From Histidinibacterium lentulum (GTDB lineage Bacteria > Pseudomonadota > Alphaproteobacteria > Rhodobacterales > Rhodobacteraceae): a DNA stretch of 64,000 nucleotides. The notes beneath the pieces are model-generated. The model searched no databases, was not told where the DNA came from, and saw only the letters and a program-made list of their open reading frames with translations. This document shows positions 19,680-29,511 of this stretch, piece after piece. Location of the stretch: positions 372,001 to 436,000 of the forward strand of contig NZ_ML119083.1 of assembly GCF_003789055.1 (NCBI RefSeq), read 5' to 3'. Made by a program: the position numbers and the translations under genes. Positions within the stretch are counted from its first letter, which is position 1; each line of letters opens with the position of its first letter.

Positions 19680-20464
19680 GCCGGATCCTGCATCTGTCGG
19701 ACCTGCATTTCGGGCGGGACGATCCCGAGCTGGCCGAACCGCTGCTCGAGACGGTCCACAGTCTTGCGCCGGAGCTGGTGGTGATTTCCGGCGATTTCAC
19801 CCAGCGGGCCCGGGTGGCGCAGTTCGCCCGGGCGCGGGCGTTCGTGGACCGCATTCCCCGGCCCGTGCTGGCGGTCCCCGGCAACCACGACACCCCCCTC
19901 GACAACGTGCCGGTGCGGGCGCTGAATCCGTGGGGACGTTATCGCACGGCGTTCGGGGAGGATCTGGAGCCGACCTGGAGCGATCAGGCGGTGGCGGTGG
20001 CCGGGCTCAACACGGTGAACCGGTTCTCGTGGCAGCGCGGGCGCCTGTCGCAACGCCGCGTGGCCCGGGCCTGCCGCGCGCTCGAGAATGCGGGCGAAAG
20101 GGTGCGGATCGCCGTGATGCACCATCCGCTCCAGCACGGGCCGGAGGTCAAGAAGCGGCTGATGCGCGGCGCGCGCGAGGCGCTGAGGGCGTTCGATGCC
20201 TGCGGGGTGGACATCATCCTGTCGGGCCATCTGCACCGCACGGTGGTGGGGCCGGTGCAGGCGGCCCCCGGCCTTCTGTTCGTGCAGGCGGGCACCGGCC
20301 TTTCCCTGCGCCAGAGGGGAGAGCCCAACACGTTCAACGTGCTCGATGTCTCGCGCAAGCGTGTCGAGATCTCCACCTGGGCCGCGACAGACCATCATTT
20401 CCGGCCCGTGGAAGGCATGTCGTTTCGTCGGGACGAAAAGGGCTGGGTGAAGGAGGGAGATTGA
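19676..20464 (+). CDS. Calcineurin-like metallophosphoesterase (CpdA-like)
   Basis: This 262-residue protein has the binuclear metal motifs of the family in order: S-D-L-H-F (8-12), G-D-F-T (39-42), G-N-H-D (68-71), M-H-H-P in the middle and S-G-H-L-H-R near residue 185. Such class III enzymes include the cyclic-AMP phosphodiesterase CpdA. Pairing with a lipid kinase by a 4-nt overlap could equally suggest a lipid-phosphate substrate. Substrate unassigned. Confidence 0.85.
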   Translation: MSRILHLSDLHFGRDDPELAEPLLETVHSLAPELVVISGDFTQRARVAQFARARAFVDRIPRPVLAVPGNHDTPLDNVPVRALNPWGRYRTAFGEDLEPTWSDQAVAVAGLNTVNRFSWQRGRLSQRRVARACRALENAGERVRIAVMHHPLQHGPEVKKRLMRGAREALRAFDACGVDIILSGHLHRTVVGPVQAAPGLLFVQAGTGLSLRQRGEPNTFNVLDVSRKRVEISTWAATDHHFRPVEGMSFRRDEKGWVKEGD

Positions 20465-20523
20465 TCGGGTGCCGAGTTGTAACCACATTTGTAGGCGTGT
20501 GAGCGGTTGAGCCCCCGTTAGCC

Positions 20524-20688
20524 TTGCCGCGCCATGATTGTCCGCATCTGGATGTGCTCGCGTTCTTCAAGGCGCAGGGCAAGGGCTGCCAGACGCGGAT
20601 CAACGCGGTGCTGCGCGCATACATGGAGGCGCAGGAGGGGCGTCAGCCGGCGGCCAGCGTCTCCACCGTCAGGTTGCCGTTGGTATAG
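20524..20688 (+). pseudogene. Remnant of a BrnA-type antitoxin gene
   Basis: A + strand frame reads L-D-V-L-A-F-F-K-A-Q-G-K-G-C-Q-T and continues R-I-N-A-V-L-R-A-Y-M-E-A, the typical C-terminal ribbon-helix-helix DNA-binding end of BrnA antitoxins. The frame is closed by a stop at 20500-20502 upstream. No start codon with a ribosome site precedes it, and its last codons run into the 3' end of hslV. No BrnT toxin is adjacent. The useful BrnA-like part is about 20542-20650. It is best read as the scar of a lost toxin-antitoxin module. Confidence 0.6.
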
Positions 20689-21200
20689 ACGCAGATGTCG
20701 GCCGCGATGGCCATGGCGCGGCGGGCGATGGCCTCTGCGTCCATGTCGCTGTCCATCAGTGCGCGGCCCGCGGCGAGGGCGTAGTTGCCGCCCGATCCGA
20801 TCGCGGTCACGTCATGTTCCGGCTCCAGCACGTCGCCCGCGCCCGTGATCACGAAGAGGTCCCGTCCATCCGAGACGATCAGGAAGGCCTCCAGCTTCTG
20901 CAGGTACTTGTCGGTGCGCCAGTCCTTGGCCAGTTCGACGCTGGCGCGGGCGAGCTGGCCCGGCGTCGCCTCCAGCTTCTTTTCCAGCCGTTCGAGCAGG
21001 GTGAAGGCGTCGGCGGTGGATCCGGCGAAGCCCGCGATCACGTCCTGTCCGCCGGGGGAGAGGCGGCGGACCTTGCGGGCCGTGCCCTTGATGACGGTCT
21101 GGCCGAGGCTGACCTGTCCGTCGCCCGCGATCACCACCCTGCCGCCCTTGCGGACCGCGAGGATCGTGGTGCCGTGCCAGCCGGGGAATTGCTCTGCCAT
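20643..21200 (-). CDS. hslV: ATP-dependent protease peptidase subunit HslV
   Basis: This 185-residue proteasome-beta-like peptidase has its catalytic N-terminal threonine inside G-T-T-I-L-A-V-R. T11 is the expected mature N-terminus after removal of a short propeptide. [11 protein letters not shown] and [11 protein letters not shown] are diagnostic. It is divergent from the gene at 21282 and separated from its partner hslU by a two-gene insert on the opposite strand. Confidence 0.97.
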   Translation of the reverse strand: MAEQFPGWHGTTILAVRKGGRVVIAGDGQVSLGQTVIKGTARKVRRLSPGGQDVIAGFAGSTADAFTLLERLEKKLEATPGQLARASVELAKDWRTDKYLQKLEAFLIVSDGRDLFVITGAGDVLEPEHDVTAIGSGGNYALAAGRALMDSDMDAEAIARRAMAIAADICVYTNGNLTVETLAAG

Positions 21201-21281
21201 GGAGCCTCCTCATTGCGTCCGACCGATATGGCCCCCCGTGCCGCGATGGACAAGCGGGGTCGCTCCACGCAGGCTGGGGAG

Positions 21282-22178
21282 ATGTCGCGCGCGATCCTTT
21301 ATCTTCCCGACGGGCTTCGGCAGGTGGTCGAGTCGGGACGACATCCGTTCCTGGCTCGGCTCCGGTCCGTACTCGAGGGGGCCGGGATGGAGGTGTCGAT
21401 CCGGTCCGAGCCTCGGGGCGTGCTGGAACGGGGCCGGGCGGCGATCCGGGGCGACTGGTCGCTCGTGCACATGGCGCGCCCGGCCGGACGCCGCTGCCTC
21501 ACCTTCCGGAGGGCCTATCATTACCCGTTCTGGCGCATCGAGCGCCGGGCGGAACGCTGGGAGTGGGAGGTGGCCCATGCGGCGTTCGGGGAGGTGCCCG
21601 ACCGCGCGGAGGCGGACCGGTTCTACGGCTACTGGCGAACGCGGCTGTTCGGCAAGGGGCCCGAAGGCGCGCGTCGGGAGGGGATGATCTTCGTGCCGCT
21701 GCAGGGCCGGCTGAGGGAGCGGCGATCCTTTCAGTCCCTGGCACCGGTGGAGATGGTTCGCGAGGTGATCGCCCATGCCGGCAGGCGCGAGGTGGTGGTC
21801 AGCCTGCACCCGAACGAGCGGCTGGACGCTGCCGATCTTGCCGCTCTCGAGGGGCTGGGCGTGCGCCCCGTGACCGGGGGAATGGAGGAGGCGCTCGCGC
21901 GGTGCGACCTCGTGGTGACCGAGAACTCCTCGGTCGCCTTCAACGGCTATCTGTTCGGCAAGCCGGCGGTGCTGTTCGCGCGCTCGGACTTTCACCACAT
22001 CGCGCTCGACGGCGCGGCGCTGGGCATGGCGGAGGCGATGCGGCGCGCGGAAACCCATGCGCCGGACTACGCGGGCTACCTGTGGTGGTTCTGGCAGAAG
22101 ATGGCGCTGAACGCGGGCCGGCCGGAGATCGAGGAGCGTATCGCGGAGCGGCTGAGGCAGCTCGGCTGGCCGGTGTAG
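21282..22178 (+). CDS. Capsule-synthesis/glycosyltransferase-like protein, function unknown
   Basis: This 298-residue soluble protein is not firmly recognised. The C-terminal half contains V-V-T-E-N-S-S-V-A-F-N-G-Y-L-F-G-K-P-A-V-L-F, here described by its key residues E-N-S-S and G-K-P. This pattern is shared by Capsule_synth (KpsC/LipB-like) and other GT-B enzymes that bind CMP- or UDP-sugars. An earlier V-x-L-H-P-N-E segment fits the same fold. The first ATG after the hslV divergence is uncertain. 21282 is used, with in-frame ATGs at 21228 and 21246 as alternatives. Confidence 0.6.
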   Translation: MSRAILYLPDGLRQVVESGRHPFLARLRSVLEGAGMEVSIRSEPRGVLERGRAAIRGDWSLVHMARPAGRRCLTFRRAYHYPFWRIERRAERWEWEVAHAAFGEVPDRAEADRFYGYWRTRLFGKGPEGARREGMIFVPLQGRLRERRSFQSLAPVEMVREVIAHAGRREVVVSLHPNERLDAADLAALEGLGVRPVTGGMEEALARCDLVVTENSSVAFNGYLFGKPAVLFARSDFHHIALDGAALGMAEAMRRAETHAPDYAGYLWWFWQKMALNAGRPEIEERIAERLRQLGWPV

Positions 22179-22179
22179 G

Positions 22180-22205
22180 GGACGGGCGCGGGGGCGCCCG
22201 TCCTT
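22180..22205. terminator. Bidirectional-type hairpin between the 21282 gene and trxA
   Basis: A perfect 10-bp stem (GGACGGGCGC / GCGCCCGTCC) with a four-G loop lies between the convergent stops at 22178 and 22216, followed by a short T-containing TTCCT on the + strand. The T-tract is weak, so efficiency is uncertain. Confidence 0.5.
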
Positions 22206-22215
22206 CCTGCCGTCG

Positions 22216-22536
22216 TCAGATGGATTCGTCGATCCAGCTTTGCAGCGCGGCCTTCGGCGCGGCGCCTGCGCGGTTGGAGACGACCTCGCCGTTCTTGAAG
22301 ATGAAGAGCGCCGGGATGCCGCGTACGCCCATCTGCGCGGGCGAGTTCGGATTCTCGTCCACGTTGACCTTGGCGATCTTGACCTTGCCGCCCATCTCGG
22401 CGGCGATCTCCTCCAGCGCCGGGCCGATCATGCGGCACGGGCCGCACCATTCCGCCCAGAAGTCGACCACGACGGGGATGTCGGATTTCCGGACTTCGGC
22501 GTCGAACGTGTCGTCGGTGACGGCGACGGTTGCCAT
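22216..22536 (-). CDS. trxA: Thioredoxin 1
   Basis: This 106-residue single-domain thioredoxin has the redox W-C-G-P-C at residues 30-34, the buried Asp in V-V-V-D-F-W, and the cis-proline region R-G-I-P-A-L. Start at M-A-T-V-A-V is supported by length. It lies 59 bp downstream of addA on the same strand and could be co-transcribed with it. Confidence 0.97.
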   Translation of the reverse strand: MATVAVTDDTFDAEVRKSDIPVVVDFWAEWCGPCRMIGPALEEIAAEMGGKVKIAKVNVDENPNSPAQMGVRGIPALFIFKNGEVVSNRAGAAPKAALQSWIDESI

Positions 22537-22595
22537 GGGACTCTCCTTGGCCGCTATATGTTGAGGCCGGAACCTAAGCAGCCCCCCATCTCCGG

Positions 22596-25500
22596 TCAAG
22601 CGGGGGGCGCATCATGCAGGGCCGCCATGACGAGGGCGTCCGGCAGACGCATCAGGCGCGGGGCGGCCGTCCAGAGGATCGCCGTGTCCACCGGTCTGCC
22701 GGGGTAGACCTGACGCAGGGCGGCGGCATAGGCGCCCATCTGGCGCAGCAGGCCCGGCGGCGTGTCCTCGGGGCGCGGGGGGATCGCGCGGTTGGTCTTG
22801 AAGTCGATGGCGAGGACCGTCTCGCCCGGGATCAGCCGGTCGATGCTGCCGTGGATGCGGCCGACGCCGGGCAGGTCGGCGCTGATCTCCGCCTCGGTGA
22901 GGGCGTCGGCCCGGAAGAGGTCCGTCAGGGAGGGATCGTCGAGGACGCGCGCGGCGTCGGCAAGGAGGGGGGCTGCGTCCATCTCCGGCAGCAGGGTCTC
23001 GGCCAGGGCGGGCCAATCGGCCCTCGGCCAGCCGGGCAGATGTTCCAGAAGACGGTGGATCGCGGTGCCGCGGTCGAGAGCGTCGGGGTCGCCCTCGGCC
23101 TCGCCCGGCAGGGTCTTCGCGCCGCCGAGGTCCGAGGGCGAGCGGGTGCGGGTCGCCAGGACCGGGGCGAGGGGCGCGAAGGCCGGTGCCGGGGCCGGTG
23201 CGGGGGGCGGCGCGGTGGCTGACCCTTCGGGCAGGCCGGTCCAGTCGCCCGTCTGGTGGCGCAGGCCCTCGCCGAGGGCCGTGACGAGAGGCCGCGCGCC
23301 GCGCGCGAGAAGCCCGGCCTCGACCGCGCGCCACCAGCTTTTCTCCGGCGCATCTCCCACGTCGCCCGAGGCGCAGACGATCAGCCACTTCTCCGCCCGG
23401 GTCATGGCGACGTAGAGAAGCCGGCGGCGTTCGCGGTCCACGGCCTCCTCCAGATCGGTCTGGATGGCGGTGAGCACGGGGGGCATCCTGTCGGCGGGCG
23501 GTTTCCAGACGACGCTGTCCTCCATGGGCCAGATCTCCGACCGGATCTTGGCGCCGCCCCGCACCGCAGTGTCGGGCAGGATCACGATTGGCGCCTCCAG
23601 CCCCTTGGCGCCGTGGACGGTCATCACGCGGATCTGGTCGCCCTGGGCATCCATCTGGCGTTTCACCTCCACGTCCTCGGTCTGCATCCAGCCGAGAAAG
23701 CCGGTGAGGCCCGGGACCTCGGTCCGTTCGTAGGAGAGAGCCTGGGCAAGAAGCGCGTCGATGCCGTCCTCCGCCTCGGCGCCGAGGCGGGCGAGGAGGC
23801 GGCGGCGGCCGTCGTGGCGCACGAGGATGCGGGACAGAAGGTCGTAGGGGCGCAGGAAATCGGCCTGCGCGCGCAGGTCCTCGAGGATGGCGAGGGTTCC
23901 GGGGTGGGCCGGGCTTTCGCGGAGGGCCTGCCAGAGAAAGCCCTTGCGGTCATGGGCGAGGCGGAAGAGCTCCTGTTCAGTCCAGCCGAAGAGCGGGGAT
24001 TTCAGCGCGCAGGCGAGCGAGAGGTCGTCCTCGGGCAGGGCGAGGAAGGCCAGAAGCGCGCCGAGGTCGCGCACCGCAAGCTCCGCGCCGACCTTGAGCC
24101 GGTCGCGCCCCGCGATGGGCAGGTCCTTCGCCTTGCAGGCGCGGATGATCTCGCCGAAGAGGCGCGAGCGGCGCTGCACGAGGATCAACACGTCGCCGGG
24201 GCGCACGGGGCGCAATGTCAGGCCGTCGCGGTCGTCTGGGATGCGGTGGGGGGAGCCCGGCCGCGTCATCTCGGCGATCTCGTCCGCGATCCGTTCCGCA
24301 AGCCGGACGTCCTGATGTTGCGGGCTGGTGCGGTCGACGGGTTCGTCCCAGGGGGTCTCGTCCGCGTCCTCGACCTTTTCCACCGGCGGCCAGAGGTCCA
24401 CGCGGCCCGGCAAGGCGCTCTTGAAGGCGCGGTGGAGGACGGGGGATTCGAGCCCGCGCGCCATGTCGCCGGTGAAGACCGCGTCCACGGTCTCGAGGAT
24501 CGCGGGAGCGGAGCGGAAGGAGTGCAGCAACACACGCGGGACGAGACGGTTTCCACCGGAAGCGAGCCGCTCCTCGAACTCCGCCTGGATCTGCTCGAAG
24601 GCCTCGGCATCGGCGCCCTGGAAGGAGTAGATCGACTGTTTCCGGTCGCCGACGACGAAGAAGCTGCGCGGCACGTCGGCGCGCGCGCCTGCGCCCGAGG
24701 CCATCTCCTCGGTCAGCCGGGCGATGACGCGCCATTGCGCCGGCGAGGTGTCCTGCGCCTCGTCCACGAGGATGTGGTCGATGCCGCCGTCGAGGCGGAA
24801 CAGCACCCACTGTGCCGTCGCAGGGTCGGACAGCAGGTCGCCCGTCTTCTCGATCAGGTCGTCGAAGTCGAGGACGCCGCGCGCGCGCTTGCGGGCCTCG
24901 TAGAGCGTGACGAAGGCATGGCCGAAGTCGAGGAGCGTCGCGGTGCGCTCATAGGCCAGGCGCGCGTGGACGCGTGGACGCAGTTCCTCCACCGCGTCCA
25001 TGAGCGGGTCGATGCGGTCCATCAGGTCGGCATGGGCGGTGCGCGTGGCGCCGGTGGGGAACTTGCCGGCCTTGGAGCCGAAGGGCGATTTCGTCCTGGC
25101 GCCGAAGAGGAAGAGGCCACAAAGCGTCTCGAATCCGGCCTGATCGACGTCGAGGCGGGCGATCAACGGTTCCAGCAGGGTGGCGGCCTTCCGGTCGTTC
25201 GTCGATCCGGCGGCGCAGGCGGCGCAGAGCGCGGATAGATCGTCCATCACCGATGGCGGGAAGGTCTCCGCCAGGAGCGCGGCCACGTTTCGTCCCGGAT
25301 CAGTGTCGAAGCGGGCGGCGAGCTCGGCCCGTGGCGGGGGATGCCTGAAGGCGCGGGCCTTGCCGGCGACAGCCGCGATGAGCGGACCCACGTCGCCGTT
25401 CCCCGCCTCGGCGGCGAAGCGGTCCATGAGCGCGGGATCGCGCTCCGCAATCTCGTCCAGCACCTCGGCGCGCAGCAACTCGGCCGCGCGGTCCTCGATC

Positions 25501-25931
25501 TCGGTGAAGCGGGGCGAGACGCCGGCCTCGAGCGGAAAGCGCCGGAGGATGCCGGCGCAGAAGGCGTGGATCGTCTGGATCTTCAGCCCGCCCGGCGTCT
25601 CGATGGCGCGGGCGAAGAGGCGGCGGGCCTGGGCGTGGTCGTCGGGCTGGTCGGCGCCGAGGTCGCGCAGGGTCTCGCGCAGCTGTCCCGCCTCCATCAT
25701 CGCCCAGCTTCCGAGGCGGGCGAAGAGGCGATTCTGCATCTCGGACGCCGCCGCCTTGGTGAAGGTCAGGCACAGGATGTTCTGCGGATCGACGCCCGAG
25801 AGCAGGAGCCGCGCCACCCGGTCGGTGAGAACGCGGGTCTTGCCCGAGCCGGCGTTGGCCGACAGCCAGGTGGAACCTGACGGGTCCGCCGCCTCGATCT
25901 GGCGGGTCGTGGCCTCGTCGCGGGGGGTCAT
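22596..25931 (-). CDS. addA: Double-strand-break repair helicase-nuclease AddA
   Basis: This 1111-residue UvrD-family helicase has a C-terminal nuclease. Walker A A-N-A-G-S-G-K-T is at 25-32, helicase motif [10 protein letters not shown] in the middle, and motif VI V-A-M-T-R-A near residue 840. The nuclease D-x-K pair is D1043/K1045 in A-I-D-F-K-T-N. AddAB resects DNA ends to Chi for RecA, replacing RecBCD in alphaproteobacteria. The start overlaps the addB stop by 4 nt. Confidence 0.96.
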   Translation of the reverse strand: MTPRDEATTRQIEAADPSGSTWLSANAGSGKTRVLTDRVARLLLSGVDPQNILCLTFTKAAASEMQNRLFARLGSWAMMEAGQLRETLRDLGADQPDDHAQARRLFARAIETPGGLKIQTIHAFCAGILRRFPLEAGVSPRFTEIEDRAAELLRAEVLDEIAERDPALMDRFAAEAGNGDVGPLIAAVAGKARAFRHPPPRAELAARFDTDPGRNVAALLAETFPPSVMDDLSALCAACAAGSTNDRKAATLLEPLIARLDVDQAGFETLCGLFLFGARTKSPFGSKAGKFPTGATRTAHADLMDRIDPLMDAVEELRPRVHARLAYERTATLLDFGHAFVTLYEARKRARGVLDFDDLIEKTGDLLSDPATAQWVLFRLDGGIDHILVDEAQDTSPAQWRVIARLTEEMASGAGARADVPRSFFVVGDRKQSIYSFQGADAEAFEQIQAEFEERLASGGNRLVPRVLLHSFRSAPAILETVDAVFTGDMARGLESPVLHRAFKSALPGRVDLWPPVEKVEDADETPWDEPVDRTSPQHQDVRLAERIADEIAEMTRPGSPHRIPDDRDGLTLRPVRPGDVLILVQRRSRLFGEIIRACKAKDLPIAGRDRLKVGAELAVRDLGALLAFLALPEDDLSLACALKSPLFGWTEQELFRLAHDRKGFLWQALRESPAHPGTLAILEDLRAQADFLRPYDLLSRILVRHDGRRRLLARLGAEAEDGIDALLAQALSYERTEVPGLTGFLGWMQTEDVEVKRQMDAQGDQIRVMTVHGAKGLEAPIVILPDTAVRGGAKIRSEIWPMEDSVVWKPPADRMPPVLTAIQTDLEEAVDRERRRLLYVAMTRAEKWLIVCASGDVGDAPEKSWWRAVEAGLLARGARPLVTALGEGLRHQTGDWTGLPEGSATAPPPAPAPAPAFAPLAPVLATRTRSPSDLGGAKTLPGEAEGDPDALDRGTAIHRLLEHLPGWPRADWPALAETLLPEMDAAPLLADAARVLDDPSLTDLFRADALTEAEISADLPGVGRIHGSIDRLIPGETVLAIDFKTNRAIPPRPEDTPPGLLRQMGAYAAALRQVYPGRPVDTAILWTAAPRLMRLPDALVMAALHDAPPA

Positions 25932-28843
25932 CGCACGTCCTCCGGCACGGGCGGCATCGTCGGGTCCCATTCGCCGAACCGGGCGAGGTGGTCGTAGTCG
26001 CTCGCCTCCCTGTCGGTGAAGGTGCGGGCGCGGGCGGTGTAGCCGCGCGCGGGATCGAGCCAGCGGCGCAGCAGCGCCACGAACTTCTCCCAGACCTCGT
26101 CCGGCGGGGCCTTGTCGAAGGGGGCGGGCACCACCTTCGGATCGGCGCCGAGACCGATGAAGCAGGCGATGGCGGTCTCCGCCGGGCCGACCTCCCCGTA
26201 GCCGCCGCGGGCGGCCATGGCGGCCTGAAGCAGAAGCTGCTTGTCGAAGGCGAGCTGCTGCTTCTCGCTGGGCGGTGCGCCGGTCTTGTAGTCGTAGAGG
26301 GCGATGCGGCCGTCGGGCAGGAGGTCGATGCGGTCGGCCTTGCCCGTCAGCAGGATCGGCGGCGTGCAGATCGGGATCTCCAGCTCTCCGTCGGTCTCGA
26401 AGGCGGTGGGGGTCGCCATGGCGCGGCGCGCGCGCTCGCCCTCGAGAAAGGTGTCGGCGACACGCGCCATGCGGGCGGCCCAGAGCCTGCGCTGGGCGGG
26501 CCACGGGCAGTCGCGCTCCAGCGCGCGCTCGACCGCCGCCATCAGCGCGTCCCGGGCGGAGGGGTGGTCCGGCGGCGGGCCGGTGCGGACGAACTCCTCC
26601 AGCGCCGCGTGGACGATGGTGCCCCTGAGCGGCGCGTCGGCCTCCGCCACCAGTGGATCGAGCGGGGAGAGGCGCAGGACACGGCGGGCGTAGACGGCAT
26701 AGGGGTCGCGGATCAGGCGCTGCACCTCGGTCACGCTGATGCGGCGCGGGCGGTGATCGGGATGGGGCCGCGGCGAGGGGCGCGGAGCAGCGTCCACCGG
26801 TGCCTCGGCCCGGCTCAGGGCCTCGGCCCGGGCGATCCAGTCGGCGCCGCGGGTGCGCATGTCGGCGAGCGCCTCTTCGCCATGGGGTCCGAGGCCGGCC
26901 ATCAGGTTCGTCAGCCGGTTCAGCCACCGCGAGGGGACGGTCGAGGCCTCGTCGGTGCGGGTGGCGCGGCAAAGCCAGACCTGCGCCCCGGCGACGGCCT
27001 GTTCGTAGTCATGGGCCGAGAGGCCGATGCGCCGTTCGGGCAGTGTCAGACCCGCTTCGCGCCGCATCGCGCGGTTGAGCCATGGGTCCGGCGGCGGCGC
27101 CTCGGGCCAGGTGCCGTCGTTGAGCCCGCCGAGGATCACGAGGTCCGCGCCCTGCACGCGGCTTTCGAGGGTTCCCCAGATGAGGATGCGCGGATCGCCG
27201 GTGTCCGGGTTGCGCACCTCCTCGCCGTTCAGCACGCCGAGGAAGAGCGTGGCGTAGTCCGTCAGCGCCAACGGGCCTGCCGCGTCGCCCGCGCGGGCAA
27301 GTCCGTCGCATGTCTCCCGCGCCTTGCGGCCGGCGGCCTCGTCCCAGAGCGTCGGGGTTGCGCCGGGCCCGGCGGAGAGGGACTCGGCCCGTGCGAGGTG
27401 ATGGGCCAGGAGGACGGGCACGGGCTGATCGCCCCCGGGCACGGGAAGGTCGAGGAGACCGGCCAGCCAGTCGGCCCAGGGCGCGCGATCCGAGGGGGCC
27501 TTGTCGCGCGCGGCCCAGCTGCGGAGCATGGCGCCATCGGGATGGGCGGGACCGTGGCGGCGGAGGTGAAGCTCCAGGTCCCGGGTGTGGAGAAGGTGGC
27601 GGTTGCGGTCCGCGCCGGCATGGCAGAGCGGGTGCTTCAGCAGCGCAAGCAGGCTCGCGCCGGTCGGGCGGGCGGTCATCAGCTCCAGTGTCTGGCGCAG
27701 CAGGCGGCCCGGTGGAGACAGAGGCAGGGGCTGGCCGGCGCTGTCGTCAGGGGTGATGCCCCAGCGGTCGAGGGCCGCGGCGACACGGCGCGTGAGCATG
27801 CGATCGGGCGTGATCAGAGCCGCAATCCGCCCCTCCGCCGCCGCGGCGCGCATCCCCAGGGCGATGGTGTCCGCCTCGGCCCTGGGCGAGGGCGCTTCGA
27901 CGAGGGTCAGGCCACGGGCGGCGGCTTCCGGATCCATGGCGGCGCCCTCGGCGAGCCAGGCGTCGGTGACGGGCGCGGGTCGCAGGGAGAGGGAGACCAG
28001 ACGGTTCCGCGCCGGGTTGGCGGGCTGCGCATCTGTCCAGCGCGCGACGTCGCCAGGGCGCAGGCCGAGGCGGTCGAGCAGGCGCTTGAAGCGGTACTGC
28101 GGATGGTCCTCGGCCTGCATGGCGTCGGACATGCCGTCCCACACGGCGGGCGGGAGCTCGAAATCGAAGCCCGGCAGCACGACGAACCCGTTGGGCAGGC
28201 GGGCCACGGCCGCGAGGAACTCTGCGGTGGCTCCGCGCGATCCGGTGGAGCCTGCGACGACGACCGGATGAGGGGGCGGTGCCGTGCGCCAGCTCTCGGC
28301 CAGGGCCAGAGCGCGGTGCCGCAGCCGGCCGCCCTCGCCCGGCGGACCGGCGTCGAGCACGCCCCTGATGATCTGCAGGAATTTCAGCGCCTCCTGCCAG
28401 TGGGCGGAGCTCTCGGTGCCGTCGAGCCCTGTCAGACTCGACGCGGGCACGCCCTCCACCTCCATCTCGTCGAGGAGGCCTGCAAGGCTGTCTGCGAGGT
28501 CGAAGAGCGCAGCCCGGGGGGCAAGGTCGGGCTCGGCCTCCAGCAGCGCCCGGACCAGCCGCATGAGTGCGAGGCGCCGCGGCAGGGCGCGGGCGCAGGG
28601 CGACTCTCCGGGCACGGGGTCGCGGGAGAGGTCTGTCAGCAGGCGCAGGCGGGGCAGGAGCGCCGCCGGCCCGCGGTCCTGAATGGCGCGGACGTGGCGC
28701 TGCATCCGGCGGGTGTTGACGTAGATCGTGATGCGGGCGGCCTCTTCGGGCGGCAGGCCGGCGGTGCGCTGGTCGAGGCCGCGCACCAGTTCCGCGCCGA
28801 AGTCGACGCCGGGCGGCAGGGCGAAGAGACGGGGCGTGCTCAC
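25928..28843 (-). CDS. addB: Double-strand-break repair protein AddB
   Basis: This 971-residue partner of AddA begins at GTG 28843, overlapping the murU stop as GTGA. It lacks an intact Walker A, as expected of alphaproteobacterial AddB. The C-terminal nuclease has L-Y-D-Y-K-T-G (D851, K853), and residues E and Q follow in the expected spacing. I did not see the four-cysteine iron-sulfur cluster set of Firmicutes AddB. The sequence matches the double-strand break repair protein AddB, alphaproteobacterial type. Confidence 0.94.
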   Translation of the reverse strand: MSTPRLFALPPGVDFGAELVRGLDQRTAGLPPEEAARITIYVNTRRMQRHVRAIQDRGPAALLPRLRLLTDLSRDPVPGESPCARALPRRLALMRLVRALLEAEPDLAPRAALFDLADSLAGLLDEMEVEGVPASSLTGLDGTESSAHWQEALKFLQIIRGVLDAGPPGEGGRLRHRALALAESWRTAPPPHPVVVAGSTGSRGATAEFLAAVARLPNGFVVLPGFDFELPPAVWDGMSDAMQAEDHPQYRFKRLLDRLGLRPGDVARWTDAQPANPARNRLVSLSLRPAPVTDAWLAEGAAMDPEAAARGLTLVEAPSPRAEADTIALGMRAAAAEGRIAALITPDRMLTRRVAAALDRWGITPDDSAGQPLPLSPPGRLLRQTLELMTARPTGASLLALLKHPLCHAGADRNRHLLHTRDLELHLRRHGPAHPDGAMLRSWAARDKAPSDRAPWADWLAGLLDLPVPGGDQPVPVLLAHHLARAESLSAGPGATPTLWDEAAGRKARETCDGLARAGDAAGPLALTDYATLFLGVLNGEEVRNPDTGDPRILIWGTLESRVQGADLVILGGLNDGTWPEAPPPDPWLNRAMRREAGLTLPERRIGLSAHDYEQAVAGAQVWLCRATRTDEASTVPSRWLNRLTNLMAGLGPHGEEALADMRTRGADWIARAEALSRAEAPVDAAPRPSPRPHPDHRPRRISVTEVQRLIRDPYAVYARRVLRLSPLDPLVAEADAPLRGTIVHAALEEFVRTGPPPDHPSARDALMAAVERALERDCPWPAQRRLWAARMARVADTFLEGERARRAMATPTAFETDGELEIPICTPPILLTGKADRIDLLPDGRIALYDYKTGAPPSEKQQLAFDKQLLLQAAMAARGGYGEVGPAETAIACFIGLGADPKVVPAPFDKAPPDEVWEKFVALLRRWLDPARGYTARARTFTDREASDYDHLARFGEWDPTMPPVPEDVR

Positions 28844-29511
28844 AGCAGGGTCTCCGCAAGGGGAATCGCATCGGGATGGCCCACGTCGCACCAGCGGCCG
28901 GGATAGTCCAAGCCGTGGAGGGTGCCGCGCCCGGCGAGGCGCTCCCATACCGCGCGCAGGGAGAAGACCGGGTCGTCGTGACCGGCCAGGGCCGCGGGGT
29001 CGATGATCTGGGCGCCGGAATAGACCGCGCCCGCGCCGAAGTGCAGGCGTCCGTCGGCCTCGCGCAGCACGTCGCCGGGGCCGGCATGGCCCAGCGCGCG
29101 GTCGCGGGGGATGCAGAGCATCAGGGCCTCCATCTCTCCGGGGCGCCAGTGCCCGGCGAGGAGGTCGAACGGGTTCGGCCCGGACCATATGGCGTCGGTG
29201 TTCAGGGTGAAGACGGGACCGGGGCCGAGGAGCGGCATCGCGTGGCGCAACCCGCCGCCGGTGTCGCGCAAAAGGTCTGTCTCGTCGGAGATCAGGACGC
29301 CGGTTCCGGCGAGGTGAGTGACGATGAGCGGGGCGAGGTAGTGGGTGTTGACCACCCGGCGGGTGAGGCCGGAGCCCAGAGCGAGCGCATGATCGAGCAG
29401 CGTCGTGCCGCCCACCGTGACCAGGGGTTTCGGACGGTCGAGGGTCAGGGGCCGCATCCGCGTGCCGAGCCCGGCGGCGAAGAAGAGCCCGGCGGAGGGG
29501 GTCAGGTCCAT
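28840..29511 (-). CDS. murU: N-acetylmuramate-1-phosphate uridylyltransferase-like nucleotidyltransferase
   Basis: This 223-residue sugar-1-phosphate nucleotidyltransferase has the signature F-A-A-G-L-G-T-R-M-R-P-L-T near residues 11-23, then R-P-K-P-L-V, and an L-N-T-D-A-I-W Asp near 107. In peptidoglycan recycling MurU converts MurNAc-1-phosphate to UDP-MurNAc. The adjacent overlapping kinase gene (amgK type) is the classic partner, which makes this specificity likely but not proven. It overlaps addB downstream. Confidence 0.88.
   Translation of the reverse strand: MDLTPSAGLFFAAGLGTRMRPLTLDRPKPLVTVGGTTLLDHALALGSGLTRRVVNTHYLAPLIVTHLAGTGVLISDETDLLRDTGGGLRHAMPLLGPGPVFTLNTDAIWSGPNPFDLLAGHWRPGEMEALMLCIPRDRALGHAGPGDVLREADGRLHFGAGAVYSGAQIIDPAALAGHDDPVFSLRAVWERLAGRGTLHGLDYPGRWCDVGHPDAIPLAETLL

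Noticed and set aside
25988-28906. A 972-codon + strand frame opposite addB
   Set aside because: It is the antisense of a well-recognised AddB gene. GC-rich sequence leaves long open antisense frames, and this one shows no family motif and a biased composition.
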